64,000 nt of DNA from Vreelandella glaciei (GCF_013415125.1 NZ_JACCDE010000006.1:1-64000), one strand, 5' to 3'. Positions 17,761 to 27,444 are shown, counted from the stretch's first letter. Notes: a model not told the origin generated them from the letters alone. Numbers and translations: made by a program.

Positions 17761-18581
17761 TCAGAGCTCTCCGGTTTCGTTAATGTGTACAGTAGGTAAC
17801 GACCCAATCGCCAGTGCGGGTCTTGGCGACAGTACTGTTTTTCCAGCGCCAGTAGCGTTTCTTTTTCTGCAGGCGTTGCGGGGGGATGGCGTAAGTAATC
17901 TTGAAATACTCGGATGCCAGCTACGGCATCTATTTTCAGTCCGTTTGCTGCGCTCCACTGGGCAATGTCGGCGTGCGTTATCGGCGAAATGGGCGTTAAA
18001 CGTTGCCGTTTTCCCTTCCCCTCCAATCGGCCACTCAACGCCTTCTCAAGATTGCCTTTAACCACATTAGAGAAACGCAGCGCATCGCGATTAAACACCA
18101 TCAAGCTAAGCTGGCCACCAGGCGCCAGCAGATCACTTAGGTTAGTCAGGGCTGCTTGCGGGTCACCCAGCCACTCCAACACTGCGTGGCAAGTAATCAG
18201 CGACCATGGCCCCGGTGCCTGCGGGGGCAGGTCCTGCAAGGACGCTTGCCGGTAAGTAATGGAGGAGTGAGGTAGCGTCGGATCATCGTGATGCCACTGT
18301 TGGGCATAACTGAGCATGTCTTTCGAAGGCTCCACCATGGTCACCTTATGCCCACGCTTGGCAAACCACGCCGTTTGTTGGCCCAGACCGCCGCCCACGT
18401 CAAGGACGTTCTGCTCGTTTAAAAGCAACATTTGCGGTAATAAATAGTCGAGCATCACTAAGCGCAACTCGCCACGGGGTGCCTGATAGAGTGAACGGGA
18501 GAACTTATCGGCCAAGCCATCGAAATAGCGATCTCCAGCCTCTGTTAAGTCATAGCTTTTTGGTAAATCGTTTGGGTGCAT
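17757..18581 (-). CDS. cmoM: tRNA 5-carboxymethoxyuridine methyltransferase CmoM
   Basis: CmoM methylates the carboxymethoxyuridine at the wobble position of certain tRNAs, producing the methyl ester. The protein is a class I SAM methyltransferase: VLDVGGGLGQQTAWFAKRGH carries motif I, followed by CHAVLEWLGDP and the C-terminal family signature RVFQDYLRH and QYCRQDPHWRLGRY. The start at 18581 gives about 274 residues, close to the E. coli length (about 261). A longer frame reaches 18668, and no upstream choice has a good ribosome-binding site, so the start is uncertain. It is upstream of and coupled to rsmC. Confidence 0.9.
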   Translation of the reverse strand: MHPNDLPKSYDLTEAGDRYFDGLADKFSRSLYQAPRGELRLVMLDYLLPQMLLLNEQNVLDVGGGLGQQTAWFAKRGHKVTMVEPSKDMLSYAQQWHHDDPTLPHSSITYRQASLQDLPPQAPGPWSLITCHAVLEWLGDPQAALTNLSDLLAPGGQLSLMVFNRDALRFSNVVKGNLEKALSGRLEGKGKRQRLTPISPITHADIAQWSAANGLKIDAVAGIRVFQDYLRHPPATPAEKETLLALEKQYCRQDPHWRLGRYLLYTLTKPESSE

Positions 18582-18823
18582 ACCGCGGGCATCGCTTTTG
18601 CGAGGAAACGCGCAGTTTACCTGATTCATCCTGCTCAGCCGAATGGCATACTCCTCAACGCCACTCATAGCAAAAAGCTATCAAAAAACCACCCCGTATA
18701 ACAAAAAAACATGAATAGATTTACAAATAGCCGGGCGGTAACCCCCTCCGATTACAATATTTATATGGTTAACCACATCTAATTAACTGTGTACCGTTGC
18801 TTTTGATGTCAAGCATATACAAA

Positions 18824-18839
18824 ATGGAACCGTTCCCAT
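18824..18839. promoter_or_regulatory. LacI-family operator, site 1 (autoregulatory)
   Basis: ATGGAACCGTTCCCAT, a near-palindromic 16-mer with a central CG, lies 15 bases before the lacI start. It matches the site at 19904 in 14 of 16 positions. Length, symmetry and central CG are typical of LacI/PtxS operators. A position this close to the gene suggests autorepression. Confidence 0.75.
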
Positions 18840-18854
18840 TCCGCGAAGACCATT

Positions 18855-19865
18855 ATGTCATCTGCAGTACGACGTTCTACCATTCTTGAAGTCGCCCGTT
18901 TAGCCGGTATTTCAAAAACTAGCGTTTCGCGTTATTTTGGCGATGAACGGGAACGTCTATCGCCCACTCTTCAGGACCGCATTGCCCAGGCAGCAAGCAC
19001 TCTAGATTACCAGCCCAACCAAATGGCGCGTGGACTCAAGGGTGGGCGCTCCAAGCTCATCGGGATGCTGGTAGCGGATATCCGCAACCCTTTTTCCGTG
19101 GCAATTACCCACGGTGTCGAACAAGCATGCCGCCAGTACGGCTACTCATTATTGGTATGCAATACCGACAACGATTCTGAGCAGGAGCGCCAGCATTTAG
19201 ACCTTCTGGGTGCGTATCAGGTGGCAGGCTTGGTGGTTAATGCCACCGGCAGCCCCGAAGCCCAACTACAGACTTTCATCAGCCATGGAACGCCAGTCGT
19301 GCTGCTAGACCGCGAAATCAGCAATGTGGATGCAGAAGTAGTAGGGCTTGATAACCAGCTAGCGATTGATAGCGCACTTGATCACCTTTCTGCCCAGGGT
19401 TACCAAGCCGTGTTGTATGTCAGCGAAGCCCCTGAGCAGTCAAGCACACGGCAACGACGGCTGGCCTGCTTTAACGAGGGCGCCCAACAGCGTGCGTTAA
19501 GCCATGCAACGCTACTGTTATCAAGTGACACCAACACGCGCCAGGCGCTAAGCCATTTTTTAGCCGCCCATCCTCAACACGCCTGCGCCGTACTGTGTGG
19601 CAACGGCAATGTGACCTTGACGATAACGCGCCTTTTCCAGCAGCTAGGCCTACCGCTTGGTCAATTCGGCTTAATGGGCATTGATGAACTCGACTGGTGC
19701 GATCTCGTGCCTCCTGGTATTACCACGCTTGCCCAGCCAACCGATGCTATCGGGAAAACGGCGCTTCACTGCTTGAGGCATAGAATTACACCTCAAACAA
19801 CGCCGCCGCCGACAACATTGAGTTTTGCACCTACCCTAATCGCAAGAGGCTCCACCCGGCGTTAG
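18855..19865 (+). CDS. LacI-family transcriptional regulator, cluster B (PtxS/GntR-like)
   Basis: A 336-residue LacI-type regulator. The N-terminal helix-turn-helix (TILEVARLAGISKTSVSRYF) is followed by the hinge helix (NQMARGLKGGRSKLIGMLV) and a periplasmic-binding-protein-like effector domain. It resembles the regulators of gluconate and 2-ketogluconate genes in Pseudomonas (PtxS type). Downstream on the same strand are a PfkB kinase and a 2-hydroxyacid dehydrogenase, as in the kgu genes. Near-identical operators precede both this gene and the kinase, so it probably represses both until a ketogluconate-type ligand binds. The ligand is inferred. Confidence 0.88.
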   Translation: MSSAVRRSTILEVARLAGISKTSVSRYFGDERERLSPTLQDRIAQAASTLDYQPNQMARGLKGGRSKLIGMLVADIRNPFSVAITHGVEQACRQYGYSLLVCNTDNDSEQERQHLDLLGAYQVAGLVVNATGSPEAQLQTFISHGTPVVLLDREISNVDAEVVGLDNQLAIDSALDHLSAQGYQAVLYVSEAPEQSSTRQRRLACFNEGAQQRALSHATLLLSSDTNTRQALSHFLAAHPQHACAVLCGNGNVTLTITRLFQQLGLPLGQFGLMGIDELDWCDLVPPGITTLAQPTDAIGKTALHCLRHRITPQTTPPPTTLSFAPTLIARGSTRR

Positions 19866-19903
19866 CATTTTATGATCGCCCAAGCTTTATAAAAGCAACA
19901 TAA

Positions 19904-19919
19904 ATGGTATCGTTCCCAT
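19904..19919. promoter_or_regulatory. LacI-family operator, site 2 (kinase operon)
   Basis: ATGGTATCGTTCCCAT lies 36 bases upstream of the sugar kinase start and shares 14 of 16 bases with the operator at 18824, including an identical CGTTCCCATT right half. It is the expected control point for the kinase-reductase-phosphatase operon. Confidence 0.75.
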
Positions 19920-19955
19920 TAACCGACGACCAACAACATCAAGAGATGACTAACC

Positions 19956-20939
19956 ATGTCCCACTCCTTTACTAACCCTCCAGAAGTCCTCACTTTTGGC
20001 GAAGCCATGACCATGTTCGTGGCAGACTCCCCCGGCAAGCTTTCCGACGTTGAGCATTTTCAGCGCCGCATTGCAGGCGCAGATACCAATGTGGCGATTG
20101 GTCTGTCGCGTTTAGGGTTTCATGTCGGCTGGTTAAGCCGTGTGGGCAGTGACAGCTTTGGCGACTTTATTCGCAATACGTTAGAAAACGAAGGGCTGGA
20201 TTGCCGTCACCTTCATACAGATACCCAGCACCCTACTGGGTTACTGTTTAAAGAGCGCGCACTTGGCGGCGCAGACCCAAAAGTAGAGTATTTTCGTCGC
20301 GGCAGCGCGGCCAGCCACCTATCCCCACAAGACGCTAGCGATATTGACTTCGGCGCTCTGCGCCATGTACATGCAACGGGCATTCCCCCCGCCCTCTCCG
20401 CCTCTGCACGTGAACTCGCTTACCATACGCTTAAAGAAGCCCGAGCTAATGGTGCGAGTATTTCTTTTGACCCCAATTTACGTCCCAGCCTATGGGCCAG
20501 TGAAGCCGACATGCGCAAGACGCTCAATGCCCTTGCCATGTTCTCCGACTGGGTATTACCTGGGCTTTCAGAGGGCCAACTTCTCACTGGGCAGAAGACG
20601 CCTTACGACGTAGCAGGCTACTATCTGGATCAAGGCGCCTCGGCGGTGATCATCAAGCTGGGGCCGGAAGGTAGTTATTATCGCGGCAACCTAGGTGGGC
20701 AGGAAGAGAGCTTTACGGTAGACGGTTGCCACGTAGCAGACGTTGTGGATACCGTAGGTGCTGGCGATGGTTTCGCTGTCGGCGTGATCAGCGGCCTGCT
20801 TGACGGCTGCTCGGCACGTCAAGCAGCCCAACGGGGCAACCTCATTGGTGCTCAAGCCATTCAGGTGGTTGGCGATATGGAAGGCCTACCTAACCGCCAG
20901 CAACTTCAAGCGCTTGAAACCGATCAACCCACTGCTTAA
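19956..20939 (+). CDS. PfkB-family sugar-acid kinase (2-keto-3-deoxygluconate or 2-ketogluconate kinase)
   Basis: A ribokinase/PfkB-family kinase of 327 residues, phosphorylating a keto-aldonate with ATP in the cytosol. Both signatures are visible: the N-terminal glycine-rich substrate region (RRIAGADTNVAIGLSRLG) and the C-terminal ATP/anion-hole motif DTVGAGDGFAVGV with catalytic Asp near residue 267. Two readings are possible: KdgK, which makes KDPG from the 2-keto-3-deoxygluconate formed by UxaA and UxuA nearby, or KguK, acting on 2-ketogluconate. The adjacent reductase and the PtxS-like regulator favour KguK; the surrounding dehydratases favour KdgK. Not resolvable here. Confidence 0.85.
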   Translation: MSHSFTNPPEVLTFGEAMTMFVADSPGKLSDVEHFQRRIAGADTNVAIGLSRLGFHVGWLSRVGSDSFGDFIRNTLENEGLDCRHLHTDTQHPTGLLFKERALGGADPKVEYFRRGSAASHLSPQDASDIDFGALRHVHATGIPPALSASARELAYHTLKEARANGASISFDPNLRPSLWASEADMRKTLNALAMFSDWVLPGLSEGQLLTGQKTPYDVAGYYLDQGASAVIIKLGPEGSYYRGNLGGQEESFTVDGCHVADVVDTVGAGDGFAVGVISGLLDGCSARQAAQRGNLIGAQAIQVVGDMEGLPNRQQLQALETDQPTA

Positions 20940-20986
20940 TTCGCCCCGTTATGCTTTATTAAGCGCTTTATAATCAGGAGACAACA

Positions 20987-21961
20987 ATGAAAAAACAACT
21001 AGTGGTTCAAGGACGACTCAGTGATGCTCAGTTAGCCGAGCTTAGCGACTTGTTTGAGGTGGAGGTGCTGCCGAAAACGACCGCACTGAATGATCCTGCT
21101 AATCACGCTCTACTGGCTAACGTTCATGGCATTATCGGTTCCGGCTTAGCGATTACCCCTCAGCTGTTAGACACAGCGCCTAAATTGGAAGTCATCGCGA
21201 CTATCTCTGTTGGCTACGACAACATCCCTGTTGATGAACTGACCAAGCGCGGCATCATGCTATGCAACACACCGGATGTGCTCACTGAAACCACCGCCGA
21301 TACCGGCTTTACCCTGATCATGGCCACGGCTCGCCGGGTAGTTGAATTAGCCGAGTGGGTCAAAGCCGACAAGTGGCAAGCGAGTATTGGCCCGGCACTG
21401 TTTGGCAGTGATGTACATGGTAAAACCTTGGGCATGGTCGGGTTTGGGCGCATTGGTCAGGCGGTCGCCCGGCGTGGTGCCCTAGGGTTTGGTATGAAAG
21501 TGATTTACTCCAACGCCTCTCCCAAGCCTGAATTAGAAAGCGAATTAGGCGCGCAGCGTCGCGAACTCAACGAGCTGCTAGCCGAGGCCGATTTTGTCTG
21601 TGTGACAGTGCCTCTCACGGCTGAAACCGAACGATTGGTCGGTGCCCAGGAGTTCGCACAGATGAAGCCTTCAGGCATATTCATCAATATTGCCCGCGGT
21701 AAAGTGGTCGATGAGAGCGCTTTGATTCACGCCCTTGAAAACGGCGTTATCCAAGCCGCTGGATTGGATGTATTTGAAAAGGAGCCGCTCTCCGCCTCTT
21801 CGCCACTGCTGAAGATGTCGAATGTGGTCGCTCTGCCTCATATAGGCTCAGCCACCCATGAAACCCGCGACGCCATGGCCCAGCGCGCGGTGGACAATAT
21901 TCGCCTAGCGCTGCAGGGCGAACGCCCAATTAGCCTAGTTAATGAGGAAGCCTGCCGATGA
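20987..21961 (+). CDS. D-isomer 2-hydroxyacid dehydrogenase (2-ketogluconate/glyoxylate reductase type, KguD/GhrB)
   Basis: A 324-residue NAD(P)H-dependent reductase. The cofactor motif GFGRIGQAVARRGALG is at about 147-162. The catalytic residues are Arg in INIARGKVVDE, Glu in FEKEPL and His in LPHIGSATHETR. Beside a ketogluconate kinase, a likely role is reduction of 2-keto-6-phosphogluconate to 6-phosphogluconate (KguD-like) or of 2-ketogluconate itself (GhrB-like). AGGAGA sits five bases before the ATG. Its stop overlaps the HAD gene start (ATGA), so the kinase, reductase and phosphatase form one operon. Confidence 0.88.
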   Translation: MKKQLVVQGRLSDAQLAELSDLFEVEVLPKTTALNDPANHALLANVHGIIGSGLAITPQLLDTAPKLEVIATISVGYDNIPVDELTKRGIMLCNTPDVLTETTADTGFTLIMATARRVVELAEWVKADKWQASIGPALFGSDVHGKTLGMVGFGRIGQAVARRGALGFGMKVIYSNASPKPELESELGAQRRELNELLAEADFVCVTVPLTAETERLVGAQEFAQMKPSGIFINIARGKVVDESALIHALENGVIQAAGLDVFEKEPLSASSPLLKMSNVVALPHIGSATHETRDAMAQRAVDNIRLALQGERPISLVNEEACR

Positions 21962-22647
21962 GTACTGATAAGTCCCCCTCCTCGCCTTTCTGCTTACTCT
22001 TCGACTGCGACGGTACCCTGGTGGATAGCGAAATACTGCTTGCCGAGGTGATGGGCGCGCTCCTTCCCGAATTCGGTTTACCCTTCTCAGCACAGCAATA
22101 TATGGACGAATTTAGAGGGGTACGTTTCCAGACGATTGTCCAAACGCTGGAAAACCGTTTTCAGGTGTTAGAAGAAGACACATTTTCCCAGCTTGAGGCG
22201 GGTATGCGAACACGTATGGAAGCGCGCATGCGCGCTGAACTTATCGCGATATCTGGTATGCCCGCCGCGTTAGAACAGTTAAGCAGCCACCCTAAAGCCG
22301 TGGTCTCTAATGGCCCAGAACGCAAAATTCGCTGCGCCCTGGAAAGCACCCAGCTGGGTCATCACTTTGCAGGTAATTTATTTAGCGCTTATACCCTCAA
22401 TGTCTGGAAACCCGACCCTGAGCTTTACCTTAAAGCGGCGGCCGCCATGGGCTTTGCCCCCCAACGCTGTATTGTAATTGACGATGCGGCCGTGGGAGTG
22501 GAAGCCGGTCTAGCGGCAGATATGCACGTTATTCATCTCAACCATTTCCCGAACGAGGAAAGCACTCCCGAAGGCGCCCTGGGGATTCATCACGCAAGCG
22601 AACTGCCAGCGGCAATTTCACGCTTATCGACCGCCGCTATCGCTTAG
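21958..22647 (+). CDS. HAD-superfamily sugar-phosphate phosphatase
   Basis: A 229-residue haloacid-dehalogenase-like hydrolase. Motif I is FDCDGTLVDSE (nucleophile and acid Asp at about 14 and 16), motif II is VVSNGPERK, motif III is WKPDPELY and motif IV is CIVIDDAAVGVEAG. The layout matches the beta-phosphoglucomutase/YieH group; YieH acts on 6-phosphogluconate. As the last gene of the kinase operon it may remove excess phosphorylated intermediate, which is an inference. Translation is coupled by a four-base overlap with the reductase. Confidence 0.85.
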   Translation: MSTDKSPSSPFCLLFDCDGTLVDSEILLAEVMGALLPEFGLPFSAQQYMDEFRGVRFQTIVQTLENRFQVLEEDTFSQLEAGMRTRMEARMRAELIAISGMPAALEQLSSHPKAVVSNGPERKIRCALESTQLGHHFAGNLFSAYTLNVWKPDPELYLKAAAAMGFAPQRCIVIDDAAVGVEAGLAADMHVIHLNHFPNEESTPEGALGIHHASELPAAISRLSTAAIA

Positions 22648-22667
22648 CGGCAGGAGCGAGGAGGCTT

Positions 22668-23467
22668 TTAAAAGCAGGTCGCCAGGTGTTCTTTCACGTT
22701 CAAGGCGTCATCAACAAGCAGCAGTTGGCGCCATTTATCAAACGTCAGGCATGGATGGGAGGCACCAAACACGCAACGAGTCACCGATCTGAACATCCTG
22801 GGCATCGTCAGGTAGCTGCACGAACGTGTGCTCATCCATAATTTTCGTCACTTCCCAACCAGTCACCGATAATGGCTGCGAGGGATCATCCCCATGGACA
22901 ACGCCTTCATAGCCTTCTAAACCTGCCAAGTAGAGCGCGGGCTCATTATCGATGGCTTCGGCAAGCGAGAGAATTTGCTGCTGATTGCGGCAGCCACAGC
23001 GACCACCTGCTACGCCTACCTCAATAAGAACCGATAACGTCAAGCCCCGTTCAGTGAAGAATTTTCAAGCTGGCGTACGTTCTCATAGCTATCGACCACA
23101 CAGTAAAACGTAGCCCCTGCTCAATCAGACTCGCGATGATGGCCATATTGGCCTGGCCCACCAATTGGTTCGCCATCAATATTCGGGTGATGCCATTGGC
23201 GAAGGCAGCACGACACTGGGGTGCAGTGGCAAGTGTGATACCCCACGCACCTGCCTGGAGCTGTCGATGGAAAAGCGCAGGCGTCATGGTGGTCTTGCCG
23301 TGGGGCGCCAATTGGGCCCCGTGGGCTTCTGCAAATCGCTGCATCCACATCAGGTTGTGCGCGAGAGGAGCCTCATGCACCACCGCTGCGGGCAGGCTGA
23401 CACCGGACAATAAATTAGGGCCGAGTTCCACTCTGCCTTTATCTATCGCTAATTCATGTGAACGCAT
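22668..23467 (-). pseudogene. D-threonine aldolase/D-serine deaminase-like protein, multiply frameshifted
   Basis: A PLP-dependent alanine-racemase-fold protein of the DSD1/D-threonine aldolase family, broken in three places. The N terminus (start 23467, AAGGAG upstream) keeps the PLP-lysine region LAPHGKTTMTPALF. A lost T near 23100 (FYCVVDSYENV in the next frame) and another lost T near 23059 shift the frame. A third shift near 22775 moves the C terminus to VFGASHPCLTFDKW, whose His and Cys are the expected zinc ligands, ending at 22668. With these three repairs the protein is continuous, about 266 residues, shorter than usual. A C-terminal remnant of the same family lies at 32293. Confidence 0.85.
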
Positions 23468-23491
23468 ACGTCTCCTTTAGAACGTAGCCGC

Positions 23492-24670
23492 TTATCTGAG
23501 TGTTAACTGCCGCACCGCCAGCTCTACACCCCGTAGCTCAGCTAGACCGCGCATGCGCCCGTAAAGGGGATAACCCGGTGCCGTATTGCGCTGTTGATCA
23601 TCAAGAAGCTGGTGGCCGTGATCAGGCCGTAGCGGCAACCGCGCCCCACCCTCTCTTTCTCGGCGGCGCTCTTCCTCCACCAAGGCATGTATCACCCCTA
23701 CCATATCCACATCACCGACTAGGTGCGGCGCCTCATGGAAAGAGAGCGTATCCGCTTCGCGCTGGGTAGCGCGAAGATGGATAAAGTGAATATGCGGGGC
23801 AAAATGGCGGGCCATGGCCACCAAATCATTGTCTTGTCGAACGCCGTAAGAGCCAGTGCAAAGCGTCAAACCATTGGCGGGGCTGGGCACGCGATCAATA
23901 ATCCACTGGGCATCCTCGCGAGTCGACACCACTCGAGGCAGGCCCAGTAGCGGCCGAGGCGGATCATCCGGGTGGATCGCCATACGAATACCTACCTCTT
24001 CTGCTACCGGAATAACGGCCTGCAGAAAGTAGCCTAGATTTTCCTGCAATTTAGCGGCGTCAATGTCCGCGTACTCTTCCAACACCGTGCGAAACTGCTC
24101 AAGGGTGTAGTGCTCTTCGGCCCCCGGCAGCCCCGCAATCAGCGTATTGACTAGTTTGTCACGGCCAGCGCTATCTAACCCCTCTAGGTGGCGGCGCGCT
24201 TGAGCCTTCTCTTCATCGCTGTACTCTTGCTCAGCCTCTGGTCGCTGAAGCAGATAAAGATCAAAGGCGGCAAACGCCACCTGATCAAAGCGCAGCGCCA
24301 AGGCGCCGTCGGGCAGCGCGTATATCAGGTCCGTACGCGTCCAATCAAGCACTGGCATAAAGTTATAGCAAACGGTGTCGATACCGCAGGCCGCCAGATT
24401 GCGCAGCGTCTGACAGTAGGTGCCAATCAACGCATCCCGTTCGGGAAAGCCTTTTTTGATCGACTCATGTACCGGTACGCTCTCCACCACCGACCATGTG
24501 AGGCCTGCCGCTTCGATCATCTGCCGACGCTCACGGATCGCCTCAACCGACCAAACCTGATCATTAGGCACCTCGTGCAGTGCCGTGACGATACCGGTGG
24601 CGCCTGTCTGGCGAATCTCTTCCAGCCGAATAGCATCATTAGGGCCAAACCAGCGCCAAGTATGCTCCAT
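23492..24670 (-). CDS. uxuA: D-mannonate dehydratase (UxuA)
   Basis: Dehydrates D-mannonate to 2-keto-3-deoxy-D-gluconate in the cytosol, with Fe2+ or Mn2+. The 392-residue TIM-barrel protein has the family opening [20 protein letters not shown], the metal-site region [17 protein letters not shown] near 230 and [10 protein letters not shown] near 355. The second of two in-frame ATGs (24670) has AAGGAG at six bases and is preferred over the ATG at 24676, which touches the Shine-Dalgarno. It lies downstream of uxuB in the same operon as a TRAP transporter. A second, unrelated mannonate dehydratase (manD) is encoded at the other end of the cluster. Confidence 0.95.
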   Translation of the reverse strand: MEHTWRWFGPNDAIRLEEIRQTGATGIVTALHEVPNDQVWSVEAIRERRQMIEAAGLTWSVVESVPVHESIKKGFPERDALIGTYCQTLRNLAACGIDTVCYNFMPVLDWTRTDLIYALPDGALALRFDQVAFAAFDLYLLQRPEAEQEYSDEEKAQARRHLEGLDSAGRDKLVNTLIAGLPGAEEHYTLEQFRTVLEEYADIDAAKLQENLGYFLQAVIPVAEEVGIRMAIHPDDPPRPLLGLPRVVSTREDAQWIIDRVPSPANGLTLCTGSYGVRQDNDLVAMARHFAPHIHFIHLRATQREADTLSFHEAPHLVGDVDMVGVIHALVEEERRREREGGARLPLRPDHGHQLLDDQQRNTAPGYPLYGRMRGLAELRGVELAVRQLTLR

Positions 24671-24685
24671 GGTCATCTCCTTTTA

Positions 24686-26158
24686 TTAGTTGCGCTCAAG
24701 CGCCGCGAGCGCCCCATTCAATCCATCTTGGGTAAGCGTTTGATACGCCGTTAGTACGGCCTGTGCAAACGCCTTATACGCTGCCAATGCGTTAGGCACC
24801 ACATCGTCCATGGCTAAATAGGCCGCTACCAGAGCGCTGGTATCGCTACCATGCGCCTGGTGTAGTTCTGCAAAGCGCTTGGCTAGCGGGTCATCGACGG
24901 TGTAGCGATTCCCCAATAAATCATCGCCTGCGGTGTAGCGAATCCAGGCCGCCATCCCCAGCGCCACACAAGGCGATGCTTGCCTCGTAGCGCTGCGCTT
25001 CAGCGCGCCAGAGAGCCAGCGCTGAGGGAGTTTTTGGCTGCCATCCATTGCGATTTGCTGCAGGCGATGGCGCAAGCTGTCATTGGCGAAGCGTGCCAGC
25101 AGCGAATCAGCATATGCGTCTAAATCGATTCCTTCGGGCATATCTAATGTCGGAGCCGCCTCTTCAAGCATATAGCGGCGTAATAAAGCGCGAAGCTTTG
25201 TATGATTGACGCCTTCAAAAACCGTTTCGATACCTGCAAGCGCGCCAAGATAGGCAAGCAAGGAGTGACTACCGTTGAGCATGCGCAGTTTCATGGTTTC
25301 AAACGGCGCCACATCCGCCACCATCTCAACACCCTCGGCTTCCCAGTCGGGCCGCCCCTGGGGGAAATTATCTTCGACCACCCACTGCGTGAACGCTTCA
25401 CATACCACGGCGTTTGGATCGGTAATGTCCAGTGCCGCTAAACGCTCAAAGTCGTCGTCGGTCATCGCAGGGACGATGCGATCCACCATGCTGCAGGGAA
25501 ACGACACTTCATTGGCAATCCAATTGGCCAATACTGGGTCTCGATGCTCGGCCAATTGCACCACCGCTTGGCGTGTTCGCTTTCCGTTATCCGGCATGTT
25601 GTCGCAAGAGAGCACGGTAAAGGGGGCGATGCCAGCCTCATGCCGCCTAGCTAACGCTTCCACCAGTAAGCCAGGCGCAGTGCGCGGCTGTTGGGGCGAG
25701 GCAATATCACCGATGATCATCGGGTCGTCGACTCTCAACTCACCGCTGGCGGGATTCAGAAAATAGCCCTTCTCGGTCACCGTTAAGGTAACGATACGGG
25801 TGTCTGCAGAAGCCATCCGGGCCAGCAGCGTCTCCCGATCGCGAGCCCAGCTTCCGGCACTGTCACAACCAGAGAATAGCGTCTCTTCAATCACACCTAT
25901 TTCACGCAGCGTGATGCTGTCACTATCAGCGTACTCCGCTACATGATAGCGCTGCCCTGCCGCCCGTAAGCCGTCGACTAAACCAACACTAGAGCGTAAA
26001 TTCGCGCTGCAGACGCCCCACTCACCATCGCCACTGCGTTGGCGATAACGCTCTAAATAGACCGCCTGGTGGGCACGATGGAAAGCGCCTAAACCAAGAT
26101 GAACAATCCCGATATGGCCGCTTGTTGGCGTTGTTTCAATACGCTGAGGAGCCCTCAT
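24686..26158 (-). CDS. uxuB: Fructuronate reductase / D-mannonate oxidoreductase (UxuB)
   Basis: Interconverts D-fructuronate and D-mannonate with NADH. It is a 490-residue member of the polyol-specific long-chain dehydrogenases, with the N-terminal signature VHLGLGAFHRAHQAVYLE, the NPNAVVCEAFTQWVVED segment near 245 and the catalytic KLRMLNGSHS (Lys, Asn and His) near 290. The length is standard, unlike the short homologue at 10126. It sits between the TRAP large permease and uxuA, with only three bases to the permease gene. It would pass fructuronate formed by the zinc dehydrogenase of this cluster on to the dehydratases. Confidence 0.93.
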   Translation of the reverse strand: MRAPQRIETTPTSGHIGIVHLGLGAFHRAHQAVYLERYRQRSGDGEWGVCSANLRSSVGLVDGLRAAGQRYHVAEYADSDSITLREIGVIEETLFSGCDSAGSWARDRETLLARMASADTRIVTLTVTEKGYFLNPASGELRVDDPMIIGDIASPQQPRTAPGLLVEALARRHEAGIAPFTVLSCDNMPDNGKRTRQAVVQLAEHRDPVLANWIANEVSFPCSMVDRIVPAMTDDDFERLAALDITDPNAVVCEAFTQWVVEDNFPQGRPDWEAEGVEMVADVAPFETMKLRMLNGSHSLLAYLGALAGIETVFEGVNHTKLRALLRRYMLEEAAPTLDMPEGIDLDAYADSLLARFANDSLRHRLQQIAMDGSQKLPQRWLSGALKRSATRQASPCVALGMAAWIRYTAGDDLLGNRYTVDDPLAKRFAELHQAHGSDTSALVAAYLAMDDVVPNALAAYKAFAQAVLTAYQTLTQDGLNGALAALERN

Positions 26159-26161
26159 TAG

Positions 26162-27442
26162 TTACTCTCCCATCAGCAAGTTAGGTAACCAAAGCGAAAT
26201 CGCGGGGACATAAGTCACCAACAGCAGCACCGCCAAGTTGCACAATAAAAATGGCACGATGGCTCTCGCTACTGTCAACATCGGCAGCTTGCCAATCCCT
26301 GCTACCACAAATAGACATACACCTACCGGCGGCGTTGTCAGCCCAATCATCAGGTTCAACACGGCGATCACCGCAAAGTGAACCGGATCGACACCCACGC
26401 CAGTGGCTACGCCCACCAAGGCTGGGAAAAGAATAATCAGCGCGGCAATGGTCTCCATAAACGCGCCGACAAATAGCAGGATTAGATTAAGTATAAGCAG
26501 AACAATGAGCGGGTTATCGCTAATCGAGAGAATAAGCGCGGCGATCATCTGGGGGATCTGTTCGCTGGTAAGGATCCAGCCGAACAGGTTGGCTAACCCC
26601 ACCATCAGCAGCAGAGCCGAGGAGGTTAAAACGGTGTCTGACAAAATCGCTGGGAGCTTTTTCCAAGACAGCCCTTTATAGACATACATGCCAACCACCA
26701 AGGCATAGAGGCAAGCCACAATAGAGGCTTCGGTGGGGGTAAAGAAGCCGCCAATAATGCCGTAAAGGATAATCACGGTCATCAGCAGTGCCCAGAAGGC
26801 CGTTTTCGCTTCACGCAGCAACTGCAAAAAAGGGACCCGCTTCTCTTTGGGATAACCACGCCGAACGGCCAGGATATACACCGTGACCATCATGGCGAGC
26901 CCCATCAACAGGCCAGGAATCGCACCTGCCAGAAACATACGCCCGACCGAAATACCGCTAAGTGAGCCGGCAATAATCATCGGCACACTAGGCGGTATAA
27001 TCGGCCCAACGGTTGACGAGGCAGCGGTAACGGCCGCGGCAAACGGTTTGTCATAACCCGAGCGCGCCATACCGGGAATCATCACCGAACCGATGCTGGC
27101 TGAATCAGCAACGGCCGTGCCGGAGATACCACCAAAGATCATCGAACCCGCCACGTTAGCCAAGCCAAGTCCGCCTCGGATGTGGCCTAACAAAGCATTG
27201 GCGAAACGTACAATATGCTCAGTGATATTGCCGACGTTCATTAAATTGCCGGCCAGCACAAAGCCGGGAATACACAGCAGTACAAAAGTGTCGATACCGG
27301 CGTACATCCGTTGCGGCACGATGGTTAATGAAATGCCTTCAAGCAGAAGATAAGAGAGCGAGGCTAACCCCAATGCAAACGCAATGGGCATACCCACCGT
27401 GAGCAGTATTAAAAAAACGCTAAACAGGATAATGACTTCCAT
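26162..27442 (-). CDS. TRAP transporter large permease (DctM family), cluster C
   Basis: The main membrane subunit of the second TRAP transporter, 426 residues with about twelve hydrophobic helices. Typical segments are FGGISGTAVADSASIGSVMIP near 105 (key part GTAVADSASIG), GPIIPPSVPMII near 145 and LTTPPVGVCLFV near 365. The start at 27442 has AGGAG eight bases upstream; the longer frame to 27478 intrudes into the small permease gene. It is preceded by dctQ and dctP in the standard order, all intact here. The substrate is probably a hexonate or hexuronate used by uxuAB and manD, from context. Confidence 0.93.
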   Translation of the reverse strand: MEVIILFSVFLILLTVGMPIAFALGLASLSYLLLEGISLTIVPQRMYAGIDTFVLLCIPGFVLAGNLMNVGNITEHIVRFANALLGHIRGGLGLANVAGSMIFGGISGTAVADSASIGSVMIPGMARSGYDKPFAAAVTAASSTVGPIIPPSVPMIIAGSLSGISVGRMFLAGAIPGLLMGLAMMVTVYILAVRRGYPKEKRVPFLQLLREAKTAFWALLMTVIILYGIIGGFFTPTEASIVACLYALVVGMYVYKGLSWKKLPAILSDTVLTSSALLLMVGLANLFGWILTSEQIPQMIAALILSISDNPLIVLLILNLILLFVGAFMETIAALIILFPALVGVATGVGVDPVHFAVIAVLNLMIGLTTPPVGVCLFVVAGIGKLPMLTVARAIVPFLLCNLAVLLLVTYVPAISLWLPNLLMGE

Positions 27443-27444
27443 GC

